Below the pieces are notes generated by a model. The model was given only the letters and a program-made list of their open reading frames with translations. It ran no database searches and was not told the DNA's origin. Below are positions 1 through 13,392 of a stretch of 64,000 bases of DNA, one piece after another. This DNA is from Takifugu bimaculatus (taxonomy: Eukaryota > Chordata > Actinopteri > Tetraodontiformes > Tetraodontidae), in assembly GCA_004026145.2 (NCBI GenBank), contig CP034986.1, forward strand, positions 6,936,929-7,000,928, given 5' to 3'. Each line of letters starts with the position of its first letter. The first letter of the stretch is position 1. A program made the position numbers and the translations under genes.

Positions 1-171
1 TACGTGATAGCGTACCGAACACTGTACCAGTGCGTTAGCGCGTGTGCGCGCGTGCGGGCCGACATGCCGTCGTTTTGATAGCTTGTCATTGAAGCGAACC
101 GGTCCACTGTAATTTTCTACTCAAAGGGAACAATATAACAATACACACTTTGCTGTCAAACCCTCCGCTTT

Positions 172-172
<1 letters not shown>

Positions 173-212
<40 letters not shown>

Positions 213-224
213 GTGTGTGTGTGT
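173..224. repeat. (TG)n microsatellite
   Basis: Nearly perfect TG array with one TT interruption at about 211-212. Confidence 0.97.
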
Positions 225-2053
225 TTGGTGGGTGTTCGTGCTCCCGTCACTGCATCTGCTGAAATCAGTCTTACTTTTCAATCTCTTTGTCTCCCACTTT
301 TTTCTATTCTTGTTTCTTCTCCGTTCTTCCCTCCTGTCCACGCCGGATCTATTTTTCAGCCCCACCCCCCCCAACCACCACCACCGTGTTTGACGTATTA
401 GTGTCACCGTTAAATTGTTACACACATTCCATCTTGAAAAAGGGGACAGTTGGAGGCGAAAAAGGACAGTTGAGATGGCGCTTTGGGAAGGTTTTCCTGA
501 GAATACCAGGAAAGTTTTCGCAGGCTTCCACATCCACCTTTGTAAAACAGCACGTCCGACCTGCAGGTTCCTCCACCTCGGGCCCGTTAATTCATAAACG
601 TCAACATAAAAGTGCAGTCGGGCCCATAAAAACCGCATTCTGTAGCATGAAAGAGGAGTTAAACACGGAACAGTCGCACATGAAAGCTCACTTTTCCTTC
701 ATTAGCCTAATTACGCTAGTCGGTTTCCGTCGTAACAGTCACGCTCAACTTTAAGGCTTTAAACGGATATTTTTTGCTTCTTTCCCGGCGTCGCCGTTTC
801 CCTTTCGCACAGCTTTATCGCATATTTAATTAAAATATAGGCGTTTTGTAATCCATCTTAAGAATTCCTTCGGACAAAGCAGCTGCTAGCGTAGCGGTTA
901 AGCTAACAGACTCGGAGCTAATCCAAACCGTAAGAACTAATGGCTTTAATAACTGTTGGGGAAATTAATCCAGATTTTTCAGTCTTTCTAAAATGATTCG
1001 GTTTTAACTTAATTAACTAGCTAAACTAATGAAAGTTTCACAGTTTTTTAACTTTTTTTTTTGTCTCAGTAAAAAAACAGATGCAGAGCCTTTCGACGCC
1101 ACAGAGACATCAAAAATTAATCTAAATCCCGATCATGTGTGTCAAATCTCAGATGTGACACGCTCCAGCTTGCTGGGGGGTAGCAGCTAAGCTAGCGTTG
1201 AGGCAAGTTGTCCAATCAAGAGCCGGAAAGTCGTCAAATTTCATTTATTTTAGATATAAAAACTTCGGATCTCGGATTAAAAAGTCTCAAACTGGTCGTT
1301 AAAAACCAGCAGATTAGTGTAAGCTAGCAGGATCGGCGCTAATCTAGGCCCGCGTTAATCATTGATTCGGTGGCTGCCTGTAATTGATATGTAAATAGCA
1401 TGTTTAACCTGCGTCTTCGTGCACGTTTGGCGGCGCGTTAGCGAGGAAGGCGAGTGTGGGAGCGCGGGAGGCACGTTGGAGGCAAGGTCGGCTCCAAGTT
1501 ACAAAAGAAGTTAATTAAAAATGAAAAAAAGCCAGCGGAGGGAGGATGGAAGGGAGGAAGGGGGGGGGGACTGGAGTGGACGGAAGGGGGGGGAGGGGAG
1601 GTATGAAAGGAGGAAAGCAGTGTTTTATTGAAAACGGGTGGACAAACAGTGTGTAATTGGCTGGGGCCGCAGGGGCTAAAGAAGAGGTTCAAAGAGGGGG
1701 GCAGGGAGGGGAGGGGGGGGGCAAATTAACAGATAGTCAGGAGGAGACGAAGGGAGGAAGAGAAGATACGGGAAAAAGAAAGTGTTGACTCGGAGGACGA
1801 CAAGATCAGCAGATAAATAAACCAGCCTCAAAAGTATTTGGACAGCTGAGCGGCGCTGGACGCCTCAGCCGGGTCGGAACCCGCGGTCTGTCGGAGGGGG
1901 CGTGGCCTCTTTTAACGACGCCATCGGGCGCAAAACTGCCACCTCAAAGTTTTGAGGATGGGGGGGGGGGGGTAATTTACAGTAGTGACTCCCAAACTGT
2001 CCAGCACGAGCACGACGGCGCCACCTGAGAGGTAAATAAGGAGCTTCTTTATT

Positions 2054-2056
<3 letters not shown>

Positions 2057-2097
<41 letters not shown>
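2057..2097. repeat. (GT)n microsatellite
   Basis: Perfect GT array of about 20 units. Confidence 0.97.
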
Positions 2098-2100
<3 letters not shown>

Positions 2101-2753
2101 ACTAAGCCTTATCAGATCCTCATGGGGCAAAGGGAAGGGGGGGCAGCAGGGAGGAGGAGGTTAAAAAAAGAGGATGGTATTCTCTCTATCTCCATCTGAT
2201 TGAATGGAAGCTGAAAGGTCGCGACCTCTTTCTAAACACTCCACGGTTCTCAGCATTAATCAAATAACGCTCACGCGCGCCCGTGCGCACACTCCTGCGC
2301 TGACCTTCAGACACTCGCGTGCCTGCACGCTGGACGTGCACGCATTTTAAAAAAAATGTGTAGGAGAAGAATACGAGCGCATGAGAGGATGCACAGTTTC
2401 AGGATAGGGTGACACACACACACACACACGGGCTGCATAAATAGTGGCGTGTGTGTGTGTGGACATGTTTTCCGCTGTGTGTGCGCGGCTTGATGTGTGT
2501 TTGTGTGGTCGTAACAGTGACATCTGCACCGTTGGCTAAACAGCTTGCGAATATGCTGATAAAAACAACGTCGGCAGCCGAATTTACAACACCTATAAAA
2601 GAAACACACGCACACACACACACACATACACATGCACGCACGTACGTACACTCAGAGGGCGTATTATGGTGAGATTTACAGTGTGTCTGTGTGTGTGTGT
2701 TTGGGTTTATTGCAGCTAACAGGACAGAGAGCGTCTATGTAAGCAACATCTAC

Positions 2754-2755
<2 letters not shown>

Positions 2756-2827
<72 letters not shown>
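2756..2827. repeat. (TG)36 microsatellite
   Basis: Uninterrupted 72-bp array, one of the longest in the left half. Confidence 0.97.
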
Positions 2828-2830
<3 letters not shown>

Positions 2831-3351
2831 GAAAATGAGCAGGAACCAAACTCATCACAACGAAAGGAAATTCTTATATTTAAAGATTCGCTTCAGGTTT
2901 ATTCGAGTTCTCTTTAATGCCCAATAAAGAGGTTTCATTTGAATGCTAACAAGTAGCCGTTAATCATCGTCGTTGCCGTTAACAACGTCGCGTCGGTGAA
3001 ATATTTGAAATGACAAGTTGTCAGCCCGGCGAACGACCCCGGCCCGCTGTCGTGGTGAAGGCGTGGGAGTGTGAGAACGTGCAACAGGAAGTCATTAAAA
3101 ATTAGCGTAAACAGGCCGTGAAGCGTCCTCCTGCATCAACGCAGCCGCTGGGATGCAGATGTTTACTCAGCCCATATCAGGAGCTTCTTTGATTCCCAGG
3201 CAGAGTAAATTTAGCCCGTCTGGGATTCAGTTTAAGCCCCAACAAGTCATGAGGTAAGATGGGGGCGGAGCCTGAGACCTGCTTCAGCCCCAGCAGATGC
3301 ACCTGCTAATGACTATGGTTGCTTCACGGCCGATTCTCCGATGCTAGCCAC

Positions 3352-3455
3352 GCTAACGGGCCATGCTAACGGGCCATGCTAACGGGCCACGCTAACGGGC
3401 CAAGTTAAGGGGCCACGCCCACGGGCCATGTTAAGGGGCCACGCTAACGGGCCAC
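3352..3455. repeat. 13-bp minisatellite, about 8 copies
   Basis: Unit GCTAACGGGCCAT, with variants GCTAACGGGCCAC, GTTAAGGGGCCAC and GCCCACGGGCCAT, in head-to-tail order. The divergent units sit in the right half. Confidence 0.9.
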
Positions 3456-3862
3456 GCTCAGGAGCCGTTGCGAAGCACCTCGCAGCAAAACTACCCTTAA
3501 AATCAGGTGATTTTCCCAAAAAAACGGCCCACCCGAAGCAGCAACATCCGGACGGCGAGCACTTCGGGAAGCGGCGTTCCGACACCAGCGGAGGATCTAA
3601 GGGACCAACAGGTAGAGCCGGAGCGGCTCAGGTGCTCACATGCGCTGTAAACAAAACACAGAAAAAGAAGTTCTCCCGTCTGGTTTTCCGTGTCAAACTT
3701 GTGGAATGTGTGTGAATCCCTCTCAGCCCTCTCAGGTTACCCCCCCCCCATCCACCCCCCCCCTCCCCGAATTAGACAATGAAAACAATGAATTTGGTGT
3801 CTGTTTCTTTCTCCCTCTCTCGCCCTCCCCCACGTCTCTCTCTCTTCATCTCGCCCGGCCCA

Positions 3863-3898
<36 letters not shown>

Positions 3899-5818
3899 AC
3901 CCCCATGTCACCCCCCCACACACTTTTATTTTTCTTTTGTCTACCTCTCCTGCCCCCCCCACTCAGATATCAACACGTCTGTTTTATCCTTTTTATGTGC
4001 TCAGTCGTTTCTCCTCTCCCCCTCTCTCCCCCTACCCTTCTCCCCTCTCTCTCCCCCTCTCTCTCGCCCCTCTACTCCTGCCCCCCCCCTCTCTTTCTGT
4101 GTGATTTCATGCTCCAGCTGCTCTATTATCAGTCTGTCTGAGGTTGTGTTAACATCAACAATACTCTGATGGACGGACAGATAGTCGGAGCCTGAGCAGA
4201 GAGGATCCTCCAAAACTCTGCCTCCTTCTTTCCTTCCTTCTTTCCTTCCTTCTTTGCTTCTTTTTTGATCCCACCTGCAGGTTTCTCTCTGCGACTCGGT
4301 TCTAAACCAACTTAAAACAACAGAAAACATCTTTTTCTTGATGTAAAGATGAGCGGAGCTGCAGGGTGTTTGGTCCTGGCGCTGCTTTACGGCGCCGGCG
4401 GCTCTGAAAGGACCAGTTCTGGTTTCACAAGGGTCCTCGGGTGACACCACTGCTTTTATTTCTTCAGCCGGGGTCACGGGGTCGGACCGAACGGGCTCGT
4501 TTCACCCCCAGACATGAAAATAAGCCGTCTGCAGCCCCTTCTGTCAGATACGGCGGAAGTGCTATTTCTGTTAGCGATGCTAATTTCTGCCAGCATAAAA
4601 ACATTAGCAAAGAAATATCTGGGCATCACATCCGGGGCCGCCCAGAAGACTCTAAAATAATCTCCTCTTCTTTCACTTTTAGGTTTGTGTCCCCAAACAG
4701 CTCTGTTTTTCCGGGGAGAGAGAACCCCCCCCCTGACCTTTGACCTTTGGGAGCAGGAGGAGAAAAAGCGAGCTGCTCTCTCCCTCCTGTTGATCACAAT
4801 GGACGGATGGGCAGAGGGAATTCTCTCTCTCCTCCTCCATTAATCACTCCCTCCCACTTTTCTTCGTCTTCGCGGACGTTTCTCTTGCCTGTCACCCCCC
4901 CCCCCCCCCACTTCTCCCTCTGCCTTTTTTATCGTCTTTTCTGCTGCAGTTCTGTCGTCGGACGTCCTGACGGACTCTTCTGTCGCTCTTCTGTTCCAGA
5001 GAAGCGAAATCTGAGCCGGTCCTCTGCAGTGTTAGCGTAGCTTAGCCCACTTTAACCCCATAATAACTCTCAAACCGCCATTTTAGCTGTGTTCGTATTT
5101 ATGCCTGGCGTAGCGGCTCGAGGGACGTACTCGTTTCCCCTGTTTTTGTAGGAGGTAGCGATGCAGCTGATAGAATAACGTGTCTTTTAGCCACATTCCT
5201 TCCTCCATCCTTCATCCCTCCGTCTCTTCTCTTTCTCCTGTGTGAGAGAGAAACTTCTTCCCACTGTTGTTGTTTGGATTCTTGGAGGATTTGTCCAATC
5301 TCAGCCATGTTTGTAGTTTTTGGAGCACGTGGGCTTTTTCTTTGGTAACACGCTGGTGTGTAAAGATAGAAGGAATGTGTGTGTGTGTGTGTGTGTATGT
5401 GAGACAAAGAGAGATACTGCAATCTTGTTGGATTTTGCATGTTTATTGTGCACATATGAGGGATTCAACATTTGCTTCCAAAAACAGTATATAATTGTGT
5501 TCTTGTGTGTGTGTGTGTGTGTGTGTGCTCGTGCACGCATGAGAGGTGCATGGAGAGAAAACAGTCTCTTGCAGTTCAAACAGACAGAGCTTAAAAGCAG
5601 CATTTCCTGCCTCTAAGGTTGAAAGCGGCACGATTATTTATCCTGTGTGTGTGTGTGTGTGAGAGAGTGTGTGTGTGTGTGTGAGAGAGAGAGATCCACT
5701 TGAGGCTGATAAATTCCACAGGGCCTCTTGTTTGTGTAAAATCTTTAGTGATGCCAACATATATGTGTGTACATTGAAGTAGAACGTGACATGTTTGCCT
5801 GAACGTACACACACGTTT

Positions 5819-5844
5819 GTGTGTGTGTGTGTGTGTGTGTGCGC

Positions 5845-5886
<42 letters not shown>
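5819..5886. repeat. (GT)n with GC-variant centre
   Basis: GT array interrupted by GCGCGTGC near 5841-5848. Confidence 0.95.
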
Positions 5887-5887
<1 letters not shown>

Positions 5888-7487
5888 CCTAATGGAACCA
5901 TTGTCGGTTAGCTGGGATATGGAGGGCTTGTGGGAGTCATGCTTGTTTGGGATGTTCTTCTTCTGCACCCCCACCTTCATGCTATCGGCTACATTTAGCA
6001 TTTGCAGCCATAAATGAGAATAATTCCCAGTAAACACCAACTGGTGGTGAACTGGTAACACCTGAGTTGAGATGGAAGCGGGTGAATCTTGTCAAATCAT
6101 CTGGAAAAATCCAACAAAATTCCTGGATATCTTGTCCAGGTCGGTTAACATGTAGCTTTCCTTTAATGTTGCTTTGATCTATTTAATGCTTTGATTCATC
6201 GAAGGAACGAGGGATTCTCTCTAGCCGAGTGTCTCATGCGAGCCCATCGTGTTCTGACAATACTTCGCTAACAAAACAATCGGTAAAAAAACAAAAACAT
6301 CTGCTTTTAGATGATACTTAGCATATTAGCTAACCAGGCTGTATCGGCAGGAGAAACGCAGCCATTTACCGCCTGTGTAACGTAACCTGAACAAAAGAGG
6401 AGAAATCTCAGTCATCTGTACTTAATGGAGGACTCGACCGACTGTTGGAGGCTGGTTCAGGCTGACTCGGCACAATCGCCGGAGCACGGCGGACTCCCCT
6501 GGAACAGATTAACTAGGCTACGGCAGCATAATGAGGCTGGTAACGAGGCCGTTTATTAAAAAACAACACAGTTCGGTTTGTGTGGCTGTTGTCCGACGTG
6601 GAGCCGGGCAGAGTCCGCTTGTGTTCCAAGACCGTCTGTTTCCAGGAAAGGCGATGACTGTCGCTGACGGCGAGCGGCGGTGTGTCACACCGGGCCCGCT
6701 GTTTACTGGAAACGGCTCCGAGCTCATAAGCTGAAGGTTCTGACTAACCGCCGCTGCGTCACACGCTTGCGTCACACGTTAATGTCACAAAGAGTGATCG
6801 TCTGTGGGCAGAAAAGAGCACGCCGGGACGGAGCGGCGGCGGTCTGGAGCCCGATCCTGGACCCGATCTACCCGCCTGGCGGGCGGGCGGGCGGGCGCCA
6901 GCGCAGGCGGGTCTCAGACGTCGGGCTGGATTCAACTGGACGCTTTAATAACGCGGGAATCTGGGCCGGTTTTATATCAGACGTATCATCGGAATTACAA
7001 TACATGGCGGAGAGACGGTAAGGTCAAAGGTCAACGGGACGGTTCCCCGGCGACACCTCTGCCTGTTTCCTGTCGCCCCGACGCCGGGATCTGGAAGGAA
7101 TGTCGCGCTTTTTTAAAGAGCCTCCGCGAGAACCCATCTGGTGTCTTAACGGCGTCAGAAATGAATCACGTTAATGAACGGGCCTCGGGGCGCGAGTAGC
7201 TTTTAATGCTAACATTAAAAACGACGCCGACACCTCCAATCGGACCCGATAACGAGCACGAACAAACCGCTTGTGATGGGGGTCACGAGTAGACCGGGCG
7301 CGGCCTCTGATACGGCAGCGCTGCCCAAGCCCCGCCCTCCCTTCCACCACGAGTTAACGGGCCGATAAAGATACACGTGCAATCGGACACTATTGACGGC
7401 CGTATAAAACCCCACAGCGGCCGTGCGCACGTCGCTCAGGCTGGAATAGAACCAAACAGGTGGCGCGAAAGAAGGAAAGAACAGAGG

Positions 7488-7488
<1 letters not shown>

Positions 7489-7533
<45 letters not shown>
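7489..7533. repeat. (CA)n microsatellite
   Basis: Perfect CA array of about 22 units. Confidence 0.97.
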
Positions 7534-7535
<2 letters not shown>

Positions 7536-8224
7536 CTTAATATTTAATCTCATGTCGAGAAAAGTGAATGACAGAGCAGTTTTATTGTTGCAGTCGTTAG
7601 CTTGCTAATTTATTGCCTCCTGGTTCTTCGCTATTAGCCCGATTACTTCGCCTGCCGTTGAGATGTGACTGCGTTGGTTGTGTCACCTACGAGGCTGCCG
7701 TCGTTTAAATGCGCGCCGTATTTCCCTAATGCCACACGTTGGCATTGTTAGGATAATGGTCAAAGACGGCAAAGGTGCGTTAGCTCAAGGGTTGTTTAGC
7801 TAGCTGGACCCGGGCGTTTCTACTGCGGGCCTGTCATAAAATGACCTTTCCGTGACCTTTCCGTGCGTCCACGAGCTGCCATGGCTGCATTTGCGCCGGC
7901 GACCGCTAGCGCTCCGCGTTAAAGCCTGAGAATGACCAGTCGGCCGTTAATAAAGTTGATGTTATTTCATCAGCGTAAAACTTTACAACGCTTCGAATGT
8001 TTATCATTCTTTATAATATCCAACTGTGTGTGTGTTTTATTACGCTACCGTTATCACTTTTATAATGGCTAGTGTGTGTGTGTGTGTGTGTTTCCTTACA
8101 TGGGCAAGTCGACCCACCACAAGGGTGTAATAGAATAAAAGCTAATCTGTGTGTGTGTGTGTGTGAATCTGAAATAATAATATATTCCAGGGGATTTGAT
8201 GTGTGTGTTTATGAAAGGAAAGAG

Positions 8225-8258
<34 letters not shown>

Positions 8259-8353
8259 ACTGTGACCCAGTGTAAACTAATATTGATTCAGCTGTTGGTG
8301 TTATACACTAGTCATAAAACTGGACTTATTGTAGGATCCAGGCTTACCTTCTG

Positions 8354-8354
<1 letters not shown>

Positions 8355-8413
<59 letters not shown>
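8355..8413. repeat. (TG)n microsatellite
   Basis: Perfect TG array of about 29 units. Confidence 0.97.
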
Positions 8414-8414
<1 letters not shown>

Positions 8415-8530
8415 GGCATGGATTTAGACTGTGTGTGGCTGGAATAAAAGGACAGTTTACATGTCAGGCAGATTTTTACCGACACTAAAACTGAAAATCG
8501 ATTAGAGGCCTTTGTTGGTTCGAGCTTCGC

Positions 8531-8545
8531 TGCCCCCTTGTGGTG
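8531..8545 (-). promoter_or_regulatory. CTCF-like motif
   Basis: TGCCCCCTTGTGGTG, reverse complement of the CCAC-AGGGGGCA core. Motif match by eye only. Confidence 0.4.
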
Positions 8546-9067
8546 GGGAACGGTTGTTCATGATGGCGGCTGACGTCGCCTGGGCGTCTTTCAGTTTGGG
8601 CGACGGTTGTGCGGATCATTAGGAAGCGTTTGCCGATGTCGTCAATGTCATCGGATACCCGTCGGCGGGTCAGGAGCGTCTGGTTCCCCCTCATTTGTTA
8701 CGTTTATGTTAGCCGGAGTCACGCGTGGAAATCCGACACGGCCGAGTCTAAAATGAAGACGTATGGCGCGATGACGTGCACGGACCCAGACATGACACGT
8801 GGGGACAGTCCTCCTCGTGACCCTCAGGTCAGGACGTGTTTTAAAAAAACGTTTCTGAACCGATAAGAGCGCGATCGGAGACGGACCTGGAGGTCGAAGA
8901 GAGGAATATTCAGAGTGTGAGATTTGGTGGCACCTACAGGCCAGAACCCAGACTGCAGGTCCTGCTGGGGCGCCGGGGTCAGTTACCACACCGCTGAAGT
9001 TTAAAATGCCAAACCTCCACCAACTGTAGGAACAAATGGAGGCTCAACATCCTGGCACCTGCGGAGG

Positions 9068-9130
9068 GGACCCGGGATCCAGGACCTGGGACCCGGGATC
9101 CAGGATCTGGGACCCAGGATCCAGGATCTG
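9068..9130. repeat. 21-bp minisatellite, 3 copies
   Basis: Three head-to-tail 21-bp units, each carrying GGATCCAGGA and ending CTG. They differ at one or two positions. Confidence 0.88.
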
Positions 9131-9467
9131 GGACGAAACAGGAGCTTCCGGGTGTTTTTTTCTGCTCTCGGATTCAGAGTTTTCTCGGTTGACTGTTGTG
9201 AAAGAGCCCCTCTGTCTTTTGTTGTCCTTGTTTTTGCGCGCGTGTGTGTGTGTGTGTGTGCGTGCGTGCGTGTGTGTGTGTGTGTGTGTGTGGACGGTGA
9301 GTAATCCAGCATGTGTCACTCCGGGTCCCCAGAGTTTTCTTCCACTCTTCTTCCCCTCCCTCACATGTCCTTCCTCTCCCTTTCTTTATTTTCTTCATCT
9401 CTCTTTTTCCGTGACATTCCTGTCCAACGCCGAGGGTGTCATCCTAGTTTTCTGCTGACTCGGGCCT

Positions 9468-9470
9468 ACA

Positions 9471-9535
<65 letters not shown>

Positions 9536-9554
9536 CGCGCTGCACACACACACT
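9468..9554. repeat. Compound (CA)n with CG interruptions
   Basis: CA array with CGCGCG, CCACAC and CGCGCTG interruptions. Confidence 0.95.
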
Positions 9555-10076
9555 CTCCAGCTGTTGAGAGCAGTGGCGTTTATTGGATTGTCCATGTCCT
9601 CTATTTGGATAAGGAGAAAGGAAAGAGGGAGTGTGAAGGAAAACGAGTGAAAGGAGCAACGGAGGAGATGACAGTGACGTGGCGGCGAGGACGAGCGGCC
9701 ATAATTAAGCTGGGAACGCCGGTGATGATGTCGTCCGTCCCAGTTAACCATTAAAGCCACAGGATTTTATCTTTGTAGCGGAGAGGCAGGTTCAAATCGA
9801 CCCGATCCGGCTCGGTAGAGTCGATACGAGGCCAGAGTCGGCGCCCTGGTTAGCTTAGCTTAGCTTAGCAACCAGAAACGGTCCGTCCAAAGGTGGCAGG
9901 AACGCTCACCAATTAACCAACGGATCCGGTTTGGTTTTTGCAGAGGTCAGCGGTCCAAAAGTAGAGGTTTAGCTATTAGCGGAGGAAGAACGTGGGTCAT
10001 GCTGACAATAGTTCTGGTCGGTTGGTTCGACCTCAGGTTGGATTTTCACTTGTCAACCTGTATCAACGTCGTTATT

Positions 10077-10091
10077 CGCCCCCTGGTGGCC
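10077..10091 (-). promoter_or_regulatory. CTCF-like motif
   Basis: CGCCCCCTGGTGGCC, reverse complement GGCCACCAGGGGGCG, a close fit to the vertebrate CTCF core. Confidence 0.5.
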
Positions 10092-11506
10092 GACTGCAGT
10101 CCTACAACACAAAAAGCTGCAATAAGGTGGCAGAAATTAGCTCGAAAAACAGAAAGAGGAATTTAGACAAGAATCACTGGAAAAGAAGTTGATACGAGAT
10201 GTAGCATCCGCTATATTAGGCTAGCGCGCTAAAGAGCGAAGGAGAAGAAATAAGAACAATGGAGGAAAAGAGGGATGGATAACAGCGAGAGGAAGACGAA
10301 AAAGAAGTGGCGGAGAGGAGGACGACAGACGTGGGAGGCAGTGGGCGAGCGAGGCCAAAACCCACAGACTTTCCGAGTGAGCGAGGGATGAGAGATGTAA
10401 GGTGGAGGAAAGAGCAGTGGGGAAAAAACCGAGGGAGGGGTGTGAAAAGGAGAGAGAGAGAGTGTGTGAGAAAAGAGAGAGATGACAGGACGATGAAGAA
10501 AAGGAGGAGGAGAGGAGGTGAGCGTCCTTGCACTGTCAGGGGCGATCGATGGCACATCATTTACATTACACTGACTTAACTGGAGAGAGAGGGGGGGGGG
10601 GGGAGAGGGAGGGGGGGAGAGTCTCCAGTGATGGAGGGATGAATGGGTGATAAAAGAATTGATCCGGAGCTGGTTGGGGGTAGTCTGTGTTTTTGCCGTC
10701 CTCTTCTTTTTCCCTTCCCATCTCACCTTCTTCACTCCTCCTCTCCTCCTCCCTCCCTTGTTTGTGTCACACGTCTCTTCTCGTTACTTTCATCCCTCCT
10801 CTGCCGTGTCCGTCGCTCACTCTCTTCCTCTTATGTTTCTTCCCTGGGCAGCACTGCTGGCCGCTCTGCTATGCGCTAACAGGTTAGCCGCGTTAGCGCC
10901 TGTTCATGCCTCGGTAAAATCATCGCAATGTCAATTTTTCCTACGTTTAGCATAAAGATAAAAACTTATCTTTCATCTTGATTGTGCTTAGCTTGAAGCT
11001 CATGGGTCATAATTGTAACAGCGGCATGGCTAAAAATGCTAGCATGTACATGTATTATTCCTGAAATGTTGTCTTACAGGGCTAATTAGCAGCTTAACCA
11101 GTGCTACAAAAGTTCAACTAGCACCAGGCTGGGGTGACCTTTGACCTTTGGTTGGTCCGAAACTATGGACAGACGCTGTTTTTGGTGGGACCGCGAGAAA
11201 TACCCCTCAGCTCTTAGCCTCTGTTTTGTGATGTTGCAATTAGCTACACGTCTATGCCGGCCTCCTCCTGCTAACTCCCTCCCTCCCTCCCTCCCTCCCT
11301 CCCTCCTCCCTGCCTCCCACATGTGACATTCCTTCTCAATGTGGCGCATTGAAAACTTCCTGTTGTTATAGTTTGTTATGAGCACTTCAAAGGGAAGGAA
11401 TGGTGGTGGGGGGGGCGGTGTGGGGGGGCGCACTGTTATAGTTTTACCTCCTAAATGCTAACATGTGAGAGCACCGCATATGCCTGTATGAATTATCCCT
11501 GCTTCT

Positions 11507-11508
<2 letters not shown>

Positions 11509-11552
<44 letters not shown>
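11509..11552. repeat. (TG)n microsatellite
   Basis: Perfect TG array. A second one of about 40 bp lies at 11661-11700. Confidence 0.96.
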
Positions 11553-11554
<2 letters not shown>

Positions 11555-11656
11555 CTAACATGCCTAGGAAATAAGGTAATGACGCTTAAAGCCATCACAG
11601 TCGTGCAGACAGGCAGACACACGTTAGCCCATCGACCTGTATAACTTGTCTGCTCA

Positions 11657-11702
<46 letters not shown>

Positions 11703-13193
11703 AGTTTAATATTTAATAGGTGCTGGTTAAAAATGCAGGAGAGTTTTTTGTCTCTGGTTCCGCAGCACACCTGTTCCTCACGAGAAAGAGAGATCAGCGG
11801 AGCGACGGTCACGTCTGGACGCACGGACGGGTGGGGAGAAGAATAGATGATGTGGATGGACGAACAATCGGCAGACGGGTGGAGTTAGCGGGCGAAAGGA
11901 GGGCGGAGGGAGGGAGGGAGGGGTAGAAAGGTGGTAGATGAAGGTGTGGAGGTTCAAATGGACAGAATAAGGTGAGATGAAGCTAAGCTAATTAGCATCA
12001 GTGGCTAGAAGACAGCGATGAAGTCCGTAGCGGTAACAGGTTAAGGTTGCGCGGGGGGGGGGTCACGCGACATCTGTGTGGGAGGATGATGGATGGATGA
12101 AGGACGTGCGGATGGATAAATGTAAACCGCCGCGAACGAGTGGAAGGATGAAAAGAGGTGTGGGATCAATGCCGCTCTTCTCCTCCCCTCCGCTCTGTTT
12201 TAAGGTGATTTCTTTCTTCCACCTTTTTCTCGCTCTACTTCCCTTATCAATCAATACTTATTATTGGCCACCTCACTCCTCCTCCACCCCCCCCCCCCCC
12301 CCGTCAAAAAGAGAGGGCAGAAAAAGGAGATGGGAGGAAGAAACGCAGCGAGACGCAGACGCACAATGAAGTCATTCATCTGTCCAATCAAAGAGGCGGA
12401 AGCCCGGAGGAAAGTAAACATCCATCTCTCTCTGTCCCCCGTTCTCTCCGAGAGTCCGTGAGCATCCATGATTATGACGCCCCCGTGCGTGTGTGTGTGT
12501 TGTGTGTGTGTGGGGACAGGTTTTCCCATCTCTCTGGTGTCTCTTTAAAAAGAATAGATTGTTGTTGCGCCGCAAACAAAGAGTAAAGAGAGCGAGGGAG
12601 CGGGAGGACGGATGTCCGAGCGGATTTATGATGGCCGACGGAGGTGTGGAGACGGAAAACAGACAGCGGTGGCGGAGAGGGGGCAGGACGGAATCGATGG
12701 CGGGGCTGTGACATCATCGCTTGACCCCGGGTCGGGGGGGAGGGAGGTGGGAGGTCCCGCCGGTTCTGATTGGGGGGTTTCGATCGTTCAGGCTTCCAGG
12801 TGCGTTTGAGACACAGGAAGTGCGAGCGACGCTGTCTAGCACGCTACGCTAATTAGCATAGTTGGTAAAATGCACCGTTGTTGTATTGGGACGAACTGCT
12901 CAAGTCTTCAGTAACTATTGGAAGCCGCTGATTTTCCTGATTTTAGCTCGTCTTTAATGGTTTTATCGCCTGAATCGGGGCTGGAGGGAGTGCGTCCCGG
13001 CACGCGTGCCTCAGACGGGCCGGGAGAGAAAGACGGAGGGCTGGAAACCAACAAGAAAGGAAGCGGGAGGGAGGGACCAGTGCTGTGATGGAGAGATAAA
13101 AGGAGAGGGCGAGAAAGATGAAAGATTTTAGCTAAAGAGGGTTGACCCCTCGCTCTACCCCGCGTATCGACTGCACAGGGCTTTGATAAACTG

Positions 13194-13194
<1 letters not shown>

Positions 13195-13257
<63 letters not shown>

Positions 13258-13332
13258 CCCCAGTGCGTTCTGAGCTAAATCAATCTGTCAAACGTGCTAG
13301 TGAGTCTGTGCTTATTCACCGCCATGCCTCCG

Positions 13333-13390
<58 letters not shown>
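13195..13390. repeat. Twin (TG)n arrays
   Basis: Two long TG arrays (13195-13256 and 13335-13390) separated by 78 bp of unique sequence. Confidence 0.96.

Positions 13391-13392
<2 letters not shown>

Noticed and set aside
2399..2651. Several open frames made of His-Thr or Cys-Val repeats
   Set aside because: Such frames throughout the window are translations of CA/TG arrays, not proteins.
6804..7199. 131-codon open frame
   Set aside because: Chance frame in GC-rich DNA; no family resemblance and no splice or promoter context.
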